Part shown: positions 24,506-31,889 of the stretch, piece by piece
Layout: the number at the start of each line of letters is the position of its first letter
Position numbering within the stretch: position 1 is the first letter of the stretch
NCBI GenBank assembly: GCA_035448545.1
Contig: DAOTJE010000018.1
Location: forward strand, 21,600 to 85,599
Source: Anaerobaca sp035448545
Lineage (GTDB): Bacteria; Planctomycetota; Phycisphaerae; Sedimentisphaerales; Anaerobacaceae
DNA length: 64,000 nucleotides
Direction of reading: 5' to 3'
Translations under genes and position numbers: made by a program
Notes under the pieces: model-generated
What the model was told of the DNA's origin: nothing
What the model saw: the letters and a program-made list of their open reading frames with translations, nothing else
Database searches by the model: none

Positions 24506-26653
24506 ATGGACGAAGCAATTCTGGCACAACTGACACCGTCGCAGCGCAAAGCGGTCATGCACAGGGAGGGGCCTCTGTTGGTCCTGGCGGGGCCGGGCAG
24601 CGGCAAGACACGCGTCATCACCTGCCGCATCGCGGCCCTGATCGATTCCGGCGTCAGACCGCACAACATCTGCGCGATCACCTTCACGAACAAGGCGGCC
24701 GAAGAGATGCGCCAACGGGCGGCGGCCCTCGGCGCTTCCGGCGGGGCCCACATCAGCACCTTCCATTCGCTGTGCGTGCGAATCCTTCGCCGCTATGCCG
24801 AGGCCGCCGGGGTGCGCCCGAATTTCAGCATCTACGACGCCGCGGATCAGAGCAAGTGCGTCAAGCAGGCGGTCAAGGATTGCCATCTCGACGGGACGAA
24901 CTTCCCGCCGGCGCGCATGCTCGATGCGATCTCCACGCTGAAGAACAAGCTCATCGACGCCCAAACATTTCAGGAACGCGCGGAGGATTTCTTCTCGCGT
25001 ACGCTCTCGCAGGTTTACACGCGGTACCAGCAGATCCTGACCGAACAGAACAGTCTGGACTTCGACGATCTGCTGATGAAGGTCGCGTTTCTGCTGGAGA
25101 CCGACTCAACGGTGTGCGGCGAGTTGTCGAACCGCTTCCGGTTCCTGCTCATCGACGAGTATCAGGACACGAACCACGCCCAATATCGACTGGCCAAGGC
25201 CCTGGCGCTTTCGCACGGCAACATCTGCGCGACCGGCGATCCCGACCAGTCGATCTACCGCTGGCGCGGCGCCGACATCCGCAACATCCTGGCGTTCGAG
25301 AAGGACTGGCCGCAGGCGGCGGTCGTCAAGCTGGAGGAGAACTTCCGCAGCACCGCGGCCATTCTCCGGGTGGCCGACAATCTGATCGCTCGAAATGCGA
25401 ATCGAAAACAGAAGAGCCTGATTGCCGTGCGAACCGACGAAGGCAAAGTCTCTGTGGAGACCTATGAAGACGAGGCCGAGGAGGCCGACGCGGTCGCCCG
25501 GCAGGTCGAGGCATTGCTCAGCCGGAATGTCCCGGCCGGACAGATCGCCGTCTTCTATCGCGTCAACGCGATGAGCCGGGCCCTCGAAGAGGCATTCGTA
25601 CGTCATCGTGTCCCCTATCAGGTTGTCCGAGGCGTGGAGTTCTACAATCGCAAGGAGATTCGCGACCTGCTGGCGTATCTGAAAGTCCTGGCCAATCCCG
25701 CCGACGAGGTGGCGCTGCTGCGGATCATCAACACGCCGGCCCGCGGCATCGGCAAGGTAACCGTCGATCGCGTCAAGGCGTATGCCGTTGCGCATGGACT
25801 GACGCTCTCCGACGCGTTGGCACAGGCCGACCGCATCGGCGGGGTGGGTGATGCGGTCAAGACCAAGCTGTCGGCGTTCGCCCGCCTGATGGACAAGCTC
25901 CGGCAGGACCTCGTGGGCCCCGTGGCTCCGCTGGCCGAGCGCGTCTTGGCCGAATCGGGACTGGAACAGTCGTTCAAGGGGACCGGCCAGGAGGGCCAGG
26001 ATGCGCTGGAGAACATCGGCGAGCTGATCAATGCCGCGGCCGTGTACGACCAGCAGACCGCCGAACCGTCGCTGCTCGATTACCTCCAACAGATCGCCTT
26101 GTTCAGCGACACCGACGCCTACGAGGCGACAAGCGAACGAACCGCCCTGATGACGCTCCACGCGGCCAAGGGGCTCGAGTTTGACCACGTCTTTGTCATC
26201 GGACTCGAGGACGGCCTGCTGCCGCACGAGCGGGGCAATGGGGACGGCGACGAACTGGAGGAGGAACGCCGCCTGTTCTTCGTCGGCGTCACACGGGCCC
26301 GCACCAACCTGTACCTCAGCTACGCGCGGTACCGAACCGTTCGCGGACAATTCCTTCGCACCGTGGCCTCTCCGTTTCTCTTCGAGCTCGGACTCGACCA
26401 GGTGGTTCGGGACGACGAGGAACCAGAAGACGAGCTCGACACGTTCCCAGGATACCCGCGCACACAACCGGCGGCGACCAGACCGCCCGAACCGCTGTTC
26501 GCTCCAGGTGATCTCGTGCGTCACAAGACCTTCGGGCTGGGTCGCGTGCAGAGGTTCGCCGACCTTGGCGCCAACAGCGTCGTCACCGTTCAGTTCAACA
26601 CTGGACAGACAAAATCGCTCCTGCTACAATACGCCAACCTCTCGAAGGTGTGA
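24506..26653 (+). CDS. pcrA: UvrD/PcrA-type ATP-dependent DNA helicase
   Basis: A 715-residue superfamily 1A helicase that unwinds DNA 3'-to-5' in repair and in replication restart. Motifs seen: Q motif 'LTPSQRKAVMHREGP'; Walker A 'GPGSGKTRVI'; motif Ia 'ITFTNKAAEEMRQR'; Walker B 'LLIDEYQDTNHAQY'; motif III 'TGDPDQSIYRWRGAD'; motif IV 'EENFRSTAAIL'; motif V 'LMTLHAAKGLEFDHVFVIG'; and motif VI 'EERRLFFVGVTRARTNL'. The C-terminal 'VRHKTFGLGRVQRF' tail is the Tudor-like element of PcrA, which binds RNA polymerase. It sits in the run of ABC/SPFH genes without an obvious functional connection. Confidence 0.95.
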   Translation: MDEAILAQLTPSQRKAVMHREGPLLVLAGPGSGKTRVITCRIAALIDSGVRPHNICAITFTNKAAEEMRQRAAALGASGGAHISTFHSLCVRILRRYAEAAGVRPNFSIYDAADQSKCVKQAVKDCHLDGTNFPPARMLDAISTLKNKLIDAQTFQERAEDFFSRTLSQVYTRYQQILTEQNSLDFDDLLMKVAFLLETDSTVCGELSNRFRFLLIDEYQDTNHAQYRLAKALALSHGNICATGDPDQSIYRWRGADIRNILAFEKDWPQAAVVKLEENFRSTAAILRVADNLIARNANRKQKSLIAVRTDEGKVSVETYEDEAEEADAVARQVEALLSRNVPAGQIAVFYRVNAMSRALEEAFVRHRVPYQVVRGVEFYNRKEIRDLLAYLKVLANPADEVALLRIINTPARGIGKVTVDRVKAYAVAHGLTLSDALAQADRIGGVGDAVKTKLSAFARLMDKLRQDLVGPVAPLAERVLAESGLEQSFKGTGQEGQDALENIGELINAAAVYDQQTAEPSLLDYLQQIALFSDTDAYEATSERTALMTLHAAKGLEFDHVFVIGLEDGLLPHERGNGDGDELEEERRLFFVGVTRARTNLYLSYARYRTVRGQFLRTVASPFLFELGLDQVVRDDEEPEDELDTFPGYPRTQPAATRPPEPLFAPGDLVRHKTFGLGRVQRFADLGANSVVTVQFNTGQTKSLLLQYANLSKV

Positions 26654-26759
26654 CGTCTCGGTCACGGGGCGCAACGAAACGCACCCCGGCCCACGAGACA
26701 GACTGTTGGCAAAACAAGTCCCAATCGGATCGAACCATGTCTTTTGAAGGGGCCAGGCC

Positions 26760-28214
26760 ATGTCGAGGCAAGTCGATCGTCGCGAGTTCCTGCAAATCAC
26801 CGCCGCCAGCGGGATGATGTATTTGGCCGGATCGGGCCTGTTCAGCACCACCGCCCGCGCGAAAGGCAGCCCGCTGATCAGCCCGGGCTGTCGAACCAGC
26901 AAGGTGCAGGTCGCCCGCATCTACATGGGAATCGAGGGCGCGCACTGGCCCAAACCGACGCTGAACCTCAAGGAGGAGATCCGCACCTATGAAGCCCAGT
27001 TCGCCCGGCTCGCGGATCAGCTCGGTGACGTGGAGTTCATCGTCGATGAGTTGGTCACCTCCCCCGACCAGGTGGGCCGGCTCAAGGGCCGCCTGGAAAG
27101 CGTCGATGGCATTCTGGCTATCCACCTGAGCATGGGCGCCTCCTCGATCCTCCGGGAGATTCTCAGTGTGGGCAAGCCCACGGCCCTTTTCGCCCTCCCA
27201 TACTCCGGTCACGAGTGGACGAGCTTCGGCGGCCTGCAACGCCAGCCGATCGGCGCCAAGATGGAGTGTTTCCTGACCGCCGACTACACACAGCTTGCCA
27301 CCGCCCTCCGCCCGTTCCGCGCGATCCATCACGCTCGCGAGGCCAAGGTCCTCAACGTGACGACGCGGGTTTTCAAGCCCTACGCCGACAGCGTGAAAGC
27401 CAAGTTCGGCACCGAGATCAAGCAGGTCGATCTTCAGACGGTAATGGACGCCTACAAGGCGGTGGACGACAAACTGGCGGACGCCGAGACCCAACGGTGG
27501 CTGGACGGCGCGCAGGCGGTCGTGGAGCCGTCGCGAGGCGACATCTGGAAATCATGCAAGCTCGCTCTGGCGTTCGAGAACATGCTGGCGGCGGAGAACG
27601 CCACCGTGCTGACGGTCGATTGCTACGGGACCATGTGGGACAAGACCATCAAGCTTCCGGCGTATCCGTGCATCGGCTTCTGTCGGCTCAATGACATGGG
27701 GCTGGGAGGAATCTGCGAGTCCGACCTCCAGTCTGCGATGACCCACATCATCCTCCAGGGGCTGACGGGCCGGCCCGGCTTCATCAGCGATCCGACGGTG
27801 GACGAATCCTGCAACGGCATCATCCTGGCGCACTGCCTGGGGTCCACCCGGATGGATGGTCCCAACGGCCCGGCCGCGCCATACAAGATTCGAACCGTGA
27901 TGGAACGGCAGGAAGGCGTCACCCCGCAGGTGGAGATGCGGATCGGCCAGAAGGTGACCCAGGCCATCCTGATCGGCACGGACTCCCTGCTGTACTTCAC
28001 CGGTGACATTATCGCTGCTCCCGTCTCCTTGGCCGACGACCGTGGCTGCCGGACGAAGATCACCGTGAGAGTCGATGGAGACGTCACGCGGCTCTGGAGG
28101 AACTGGTCCAACGGGTTGCATCGGCAGACGGTCTATGGCGACATCACTAAAGAGCTGGCCCAGTTCTGCCGGTACAAAGAGATCAAGATGACCGATGAGA
28201 CAGCCAAGGCATGA
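26760..28214 (+). CDS. Tat-exported L-fucose/arabinose-isomerase-fold protein
   Basis: A 484-residue protein with a twin-arginine signal ('DRREFLQITAASGMMYLAGSG' less its last residue; cleavage probably near 'ARA'). The mature part has features of the L-fucose/L-arabinose isomerase-like fold, including 'YPCIGFCRLNDMG', 'CESDLQSAMTHIILQGLTGRPGFI' (written here in part) and 'ILAHCLGSTRMDG', but no clear set of isomerase catalytic residues that I can name. A paralogue with the same Tat signal and the same CESD/HC motif order lies at 56892-58427. An AAGGGG site precedes the ATG. It is followed after 31 bases by a GH10 xylanase. Function unassigned; export of such a fold is unusual. Confidence 0.78.
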   Translation: MSRQVDRREFLQITAASGMMYLAGSGLFSTTARAKGSPLISPGCRTSKVQVARIYMGIEGAHWPKPTLNLKEEIRTYEAQFARLADQLGDVEFIVDELVTSPDQVGRLKGRLESVDGILAIHLSMGASSILREILSVGKPTALFALPYSGHEWTSFGGLQRQPIGAKMECFLTADYTQLATALRPFRAIHHAREAKVLNVTTRVFKPYADSVKAKFGTEIKQVDLQTVMDAYKAVDDKLADAETQRWLDGAQAVVEPSRGDIWKSCKLALAFENMLAAENATVLTVDCYGTMWDKTIKLPAYPCIGFCRLNDMGLGGICESDLQSAMTHIILQGLTGRPGFISDPTVDESCNGIILAHCLGSTRMDGPNGPAAPYKIRTVMERQEGVTPQVEMRIGQKVTQAILIGTDSLLYFTGDIIAAPVSLADDRGCRTKITVRVDGDVTRLWRNWSNGLHRQTVYGDITKELAQFCRYKEIKMTDETAKA

Positions 28215-28245
28215 CTCGCCTGGGCTGACTGCACGAGGGACACAC

Positions 28246-29628
28246 ATGGCAAGCCGAGACCCAAGATGTGGCGCTTCCTGCACGCGTCGACTGTTCCTCC
28301 AGGCCGCCGCGACGGGGACCGCTGTCGCCGTGACGGCGCCGTACTTCGCTACCGCCCGTCAGCAAGATGCATCTGAAGACAGCGAACGGATCCTTGCCGA
28401 TGCCGAGTCGCGCATCCGGCAGCACCGCATGGCTCCGGTCACATTGAAGCTCCTGACGCCGGACGGCCGGCCTCTGGGCCCCGGCCGCCGGGCGGAAATC
28501 CGACAGGTGCGCCATCGGTTCCTCTTCGGCTGCAACATCTTCATGCTCGGACGCTGCCGCACGCCTGAGCAGAACGCGGCCTACGAGAGCCGCTTCCGCG
28601 AACTGCTCAACTACGCCACGTTGCCGTTCTACTGGTGGAACTACGAGCGGCAGAAGGGCAGCCCGGACGACGAGCGCACCGAGCTAGTCGTCCGCTGGTG
28701 CAAGGCGCATGGTGTCACGACGAAAGGCCATCCGTTGGCCTGGAACTACCGCGATCCGCCCTGGCTGACGGGTACGCCGCAGGAGGTGGCTCAGGCGCAG
28801 TTCGAGCGCATCACACGCTGCGTCCAACGCTTCAGAGGCAACATCGACATCTGGGACGTCGTCAATGAGGCGACCCATTACGATCGGGCGGAGTGCAAAC
28901 GCGATGCCCCCTGCCTGACCGAGGCAATCGCCGCGATGGGAGTCGGGCGATACATCCGCACCGCCTTCAAAACCGCGCGAGATGCAAGCCCTGATGCGAC
29001 GCTGGTCATCAACGATTACCGTACGGATGCCGCCTTCGGGGAGAAGGTGGTCTCGCAACTTGTAGCTGAGAACGGGCGGCCCCTGTACGATGTCATCGGC
29101 ATCCAGTCTCACATGCACGGCGGCCCCTGGGGCGCTGCCAGGACGTGGGAGGTGTGCGAGCGCTTCGCGGAGTTCGGCAAGCCGCTGCACTTCACCGAGA
29201 CGACCCTGGTTTCCGGCCCCAAGAGCGAGTCCGGCTGGATGACGACGGCTGAAGGCGAAGAGCAGCAGGCCCGATTGGCCAGCGAGTTCTACACCGTGCT
29301 TTTCTCCCATCCGGCAGTAGAGGCCATCACGTGGTGGGATTTCAGCGACCAAGGCGCCTGGCAGAGGGCCCCGGCGGGCTTCTTGCGAGACGATATGTCG
29401 CCAAAGCCGGTATATGAGCGGCTTTACGACCTGATCAAAGGCCGGTGGTGGACGCGAGTCGAGGCCGGGAGCGACGCGGACGGCCAGGTGAGGCTCAACG
29501 GCTTCTTGGGCGAATACGAGGTCGCGATGCGAGAGAACGGCCGACAGCTTGTCGGACGTTTCTCCTTGGCCAAGGCGGCGGCTGAGCCGACGAAGGTGCA
29601 ACTGACGGAACGGCCTGCTGACCGGTAG
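28246..29628 (+). CDS. Tat-exported GH10 endo-xylanase
   Basis: A 460-residue protein. I start at the ATG preceded by 'CGAGGGA'; an earlier in-frame start would overlap the previous gene. The signal is 'TRRLFLQAAATGTAVAVTAP', a Tat-type twin arginine with a hydrophobic stretch. The GH10 barrel shows the acid/base E208 in 'WDVVNEATHYDR' and the nucleophile E318 in 'LHFTETTLVSG', with 'GHPLAWNYRDPPWLTG' preceding them. GH10 enzymes hydrolyse internal beta-1,4 links of xylan with retention. The extra ~60 residues at the C-terminus form no domain I recognise. It probably shares a transcript with the isomerase-fold gene 31 bases upstream. Confidence 0.9.
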   Translation: MASRDPRCGASCTRRLFLQAAATGTAVAVTAPYFATARQQDASEDSERILADAESRIRQHRMAPVTLKLLTPDGRPLGPGRRAEIRQVRHRFLFGCNIFMLGRCRTPEQNAAYESRFRELLNYATLPFYWWNYERQKGSPDDERTELVVRWCKAHGVTTKGHPLAWNYRDPPWLTGTPQEVAQAQFERITRCVQRFRGNIDIWDVVNEATHYDRAECKRDAPCLTEAIAAMGVGRYIRTAFKTARDASPDATLVINDYRTDAAFGEKVVSQLVAENGRPLYDVIGIQSHMHGGPWGAARTWEVCERFAEFGKPLHFTETTLVSGPKSESGWMTTAEGEEQQARLASEFYTVLFSHPAVEAITWWDFSDQGAWQRAPAGFLRDDMSPKPVYERLYDLIKGRWWTRVEAGSDADGQVRLNGFLGEYEVAMRENGRQLVGRFSLAKAAAEPTKVQLTERPADR

Positions 29629-29636
29629 GCCGATAC

Positions 29637-29658
29637 GCCGGCCCGCGCCGGCTTCTGC
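29637..29658 (+). terminator. hairpin after xylanase, possible terminator
   Basis: GCCGGC (29637-29642), a CCGC tetraloop and GCCGGC (29647-29652) form a six-pair all-GC stem followed by TTCTGC. It lies 9 bases after the xylanase stop and before the promoter of the next gene. The U-tract is weak, so efficient intrinsic termination is uncertain. Confidence 0.4.
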
Positions 29659-29664
29659 TCGGTG

Positions 29665-29692
29665 TTGTGTTTTGCGCCGGGTCTGCTACAAT
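29665..29692 (+). promoter_or_regulatory. promoter upstream of manC
   Basis: TTGTGT (29665-29670) and TACAAT (29687-29692) are spaced by 16 bases. The predicted start lies about 60 bases before the manC ATG. This marks a new transcription unit after the xylanase hairpin. Confidence 0.5.
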
Positions 29693-29760
29693 GCTCGTGG
29701 CGAAAAGGTGACACGGGCACCCGGGCGGTGCGCAGCTCCGGGCAGGAGAAAGACGGACGG

Positions 29761-30849
29761 ATGAAGTACGCGGTGATCATGGCCGGCGGCACGGGAAAGA
29801 GGCTTTGGCCTCTGAGCCGGCAGAAACGACCCAAGCAGGTTCTCAGACTGCTCGACGGGCATACGCTTCTCGAACGCTGTTTCGCGCGGCTGACGCAGGT
29901 TTTTGACATCCGCAACATCATCGTCCTGACTAACGCCGCCTACGTTGAGGTGGTCCGGGAGAACCTGCCGAGCCTGCCGTCCGGCAACCTGATCGCTGAG
30001 CCGGCCGTGCGAGACACCGCCGCAGCAATCGGTTTGGCGGCTTCGGTCCTGGCCAAGACCGATCCGGAGGCGGCAATGGCCGTTGTTACCGCCGACCAGT
30101 TCATCGAGCCGGCCGAAATCCTTCAGGGGGCCCTGCGCGACGCTCTGGCATTTGTCGAGGCAAACCCCGACGCGCTGGTAACCTTTGGCATCTACCCTAC
30201 TTTCCCCAGCACGCAGCTTGGGTATATCAAGTGCGGCAATCCCCATGCCTTTGACAGGTGTGAGAATCCGATCCATTCGGTGGAGGCATTTAAGGAGAAG
30301 CCCGATCTGGCCACTGCCCAGGGCTACCTGGCGGACGGCCGCTATTTCTGGAACTCGGGGATGTTTGTCTGGAAGGCCCGGACGATTCTGCGGAATCTGG
30401 CCGACTTCGTCCCGCAGATGACCGGACCGCTGCGCCGGATCGCCGGTGCCTGGGACACAGCGGACCAGCAGAAGGTCCTGGCCGAGGAATTCCCCCAACT
30501 GCCCAAGATCAGCATCGACTACGCCGTCATGGAGCGAGCCACGAACGTTCACGCGATTCGACTGGATTGCCGCTGGCTGGACATGGGGTCGTTTGCGGCG
30601 TTGGCGGACATCATCGAATCCGACGATCGCGGTAACGTCGTCGTCGCCGGGGCGAGCGAACTGCTGGACTGCAAAGACTGCATCATCGTCACGGAGGAAA
30701 AAGGCCATTTGATCGCCGCGATCGGGCTGGACAACTTGGTGGTCGCCCATACGCCGGATGCCACGCTGGTCTGCCGGGCCGATCAAACGGAGCGGCTGAA
30801 GGAGCTTCTGGCCGCCATCGAGTCACACCACCGCGGCAAGTTCCTGTAG
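29761..30849 (+). CDS. manC: mannose-1-phosphate guanylyltransferase
   Basis: A 362-residue nucleotidyltransferase making GDP-mannose from GTP and mannose-1-phosphate. The start is the ATG of 'MKYAVIMAGGTGKRLWPLS', where the glycine-rich GTP-binding loop begins immediately. 'KRPKQVL', 'VVTADQFIEP' and 'VEAFKEKPD' are the expected pyrophosphorylase motifs, followed by 'YFWNSGMFVW' and 'SIDYAVMERA'. It is the short form with no fused C-terminal isomerase (cupin) domain. GDP-mannose feeds glycan and capsule synthesis. It is read from its own promoter, and ruvX follows after 31 bases. Confidence 0.93.
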   Translation: MKYAVIMAGGTGKRLWPLSRQKRPKQVLRLLDGHTLLERCFARLTQVFDIRNIIVLTNAAYVEVVRENLPSLPSGNLIAEPAVRDTAAAIGLAASVLAKTDPEAAMAVVTADQFIEPAEILQGALRDALAFVEANPDALVTFGIYPTFPSTQLGYIKCGNPHAFDRCENPIHSVEAFKEKPDLATAQGYLADGRYFWNSGMFVWKARTILRNLADFVPQMTGPLRRIAGAWDTADQQKVLAEEFPQLPKISIDYAVMERATNVHAIRLDCRWLDMGSFAALADIIESDDRGNVVVAGASELLDCKDCIIVTEEKGHLIAAIGLDNLVVAHTPDATLVCRADQTERLKELLAAIESHHRGKFL

Positions 30850-30880
30850 AAAGAAAGCTCCGTCGACACACAGCCCTCAC

Positions 30881-31312
30881 ATGAGATACCTGGCAATAGA
30901 CCATGGCGCCAGACGAATCGGCTTGGCCATCTGCGACGCGCAAGAGACCATCGCATCGCCTCTGGGCGTGCTGGACGGCCGAACGGATGTCCTGGCCAGG
31001 ATCGCCGAGATTGTCCAGACCCAGGGCGTCGGAGCCATCGTGATGGGCCTGCCATTGAACATGGACGGGTCCGAAGGGCCCCAGGCCGCGAAGGCCAGGG
31101 CCTTCGCCGAGCAAGTCGGGCGCCGTGTTGGCCTGCCCGTGCATTTCCAGGATGAGCGGCTCAGCAGCTTCGAGGCCGAGGACAAGCTCGGATCGGCGGG
31201 CCTGTCCGGGGCCCGCAAGCGGGACCTGCTCGACGCGGTGGCGGCCGCTGAGATCCTGCGGTCCTTTCTGGAGGAGAGGGCCCCCCGGGAGGGCCGGCAG
31301 GAGCCGCCGTAG
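30881..31312 (+). CDS. ruvX: RuvX/YqgF pre-16S rRNA nuclease
   Basis: A 143-residue RNase H-fold protein. It begins 'MRYLAIDHGARRIGLAICD', where D7 in the first strand is the conserved metal ligand, then 'GAIVMGLPLNMDGSEGPQ' and 'PVHFQDERLSSFEAED' with the further acidic residues. YqgF/RuvX processes the 5' end of 16S rRNA and was originally described as a putative Holliday junction resolvase. The C-terminal ~12 residues are Arg/Glu-rich. It probably shares a transcript with manC, 31 bases upstream. Confidence 0.93.
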   Translation: MRYLAIDHGARRIGLAICDAQETIASPLGVLDGRTDVLARIAEIVQTQGVGAIVMGLPLNMDGSEGPQAAKARAFAEQVGRRVGLPVHFQDERLSSFEAEDKLGSAGLSGARKRDLLDAVAAAEILRSFLEERAPREGRQEPP

Positions 31313-31377
31313 GCTGCTTGGCCCCTGTCCGGCGTCTCTCGACGAGGGCGGCTGCGCGGATCGGGGGTATATTTTTG

Positions 31378-31389
31378 CCCGCCGGCGGG
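31378..31389. repeat. 12-bp GC palindrome flanked by T and A runs
   Basis: CCCGCCGGCGGG is a perfect inverted repeat, preceded by a T-run with one G between and followed directly by an A-run, so the dyad extends outward. The T-then-A order is the reverse of a bidirectional terminator, so an operator or structural element is more likely. It lies 9 bases before the -35 box of the rpsO promoter. Confidence 0.45.
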
Positions 31390-31397
31390 AAAAAGGC

Positions 31398-31427
31398 TTG
31401 CGAAAACCGCCGCAAGTCGTTTAGATT
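31398..31427 (+). promoter_or_regulatory. rpsO: promoter upstream of rpsO
   Basis: TTGCGA (31398-31403) and TAGATT (31422-31427) are 18 bases apart in an AT-rich patch that stands out from the GC-rich surroundings. It leaves a leader of about 60 bases before the rpsO start, long enough for S15 autoregulation as in other bacteria, although I could not identify a specific structure. Confidence 0.5.
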
Positions 31428-31495
31428 AAAGGATTCATAATTAGAATGTAAAGTCAACCTCAGGTGAGGCGCACCAGGAAGGGCATTAGGAAAAC

Positions 31496-31762
31496 ATGCT
31501 GACGAAAGAACAGAAAGGCCAGATTCTCACCGATTTCGAGACGCACCAGGGGGACACGGGTTCCCCGGAGGTGCAGATCGCACTTCTGACCAAGCGGATC
31601 AACGACCTGACCGAACACCTCAAGGATCACCCCAAAGACCACTCTTCCCGTCGAGGTTTGCTCAAGATGGTCGGCAAGCGATCGGCGCTGCTGAGGTACG
31701 TTCGTGACAAGGATGTCAAGCGCTATCAGGCTGTCATCTCCCGCCTTGGGCTGCGAAAATAG
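31496..31762 (+). CDS. rpsO: 30S ribosomal protein S15
   Basis: An 88-residue protein, full length for the family. It has the usual S15 signatures 'FETHQGDTGSPEVQIALLT' and 'HPKDHSSRRGLLKMVGKR', which contact helices h20-h22 of 16S rRNA, and ends 'RYQAVISRLGLRK'. S15 is a primary binder in assembly of the platform of the small subunit. It is followed by pnp at 127 bases, the widely conserved rpsO-pnp order. Confidence 0.98.
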   Translation: MLTKEQKGQILTDFETHQGDTGSPEVQIALLTKRINDLTEHLKDHPKDHSSRRGLLKMVGKRSALLRYVRDKDVKRYQAVISRLGLRK

Positions 31763-31783
31763 CATAATCCTGTGGATCACTGC

Positions 31784-31804
31784 CACGAGCCGAAGCTGCT
31801 CGTG
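31784..31804 (+). other. stem-loop in the rpsO-pnp intergenic region
   Basis: CACGAGC (31784-31790), a seven-base loop and GCTCGTG (31798-31804) make a perfect seven-pair stem 21 bases after the rpsO stop. No U-tract follows, so it is more likely a processing or stability element than a terminator. In E. coli the corresponding spacer holds RNase III processing sites; the parallel here is inference. Confidence 0.5.
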
Positions 31805-31889
31805 CGACGGGATGGGGGGCCGGTTCGTTCGGAAGATGGGGCGCCTTCTTGCTTGATAGCGCATATACGCACAGACCAGTGAGGTAGTT

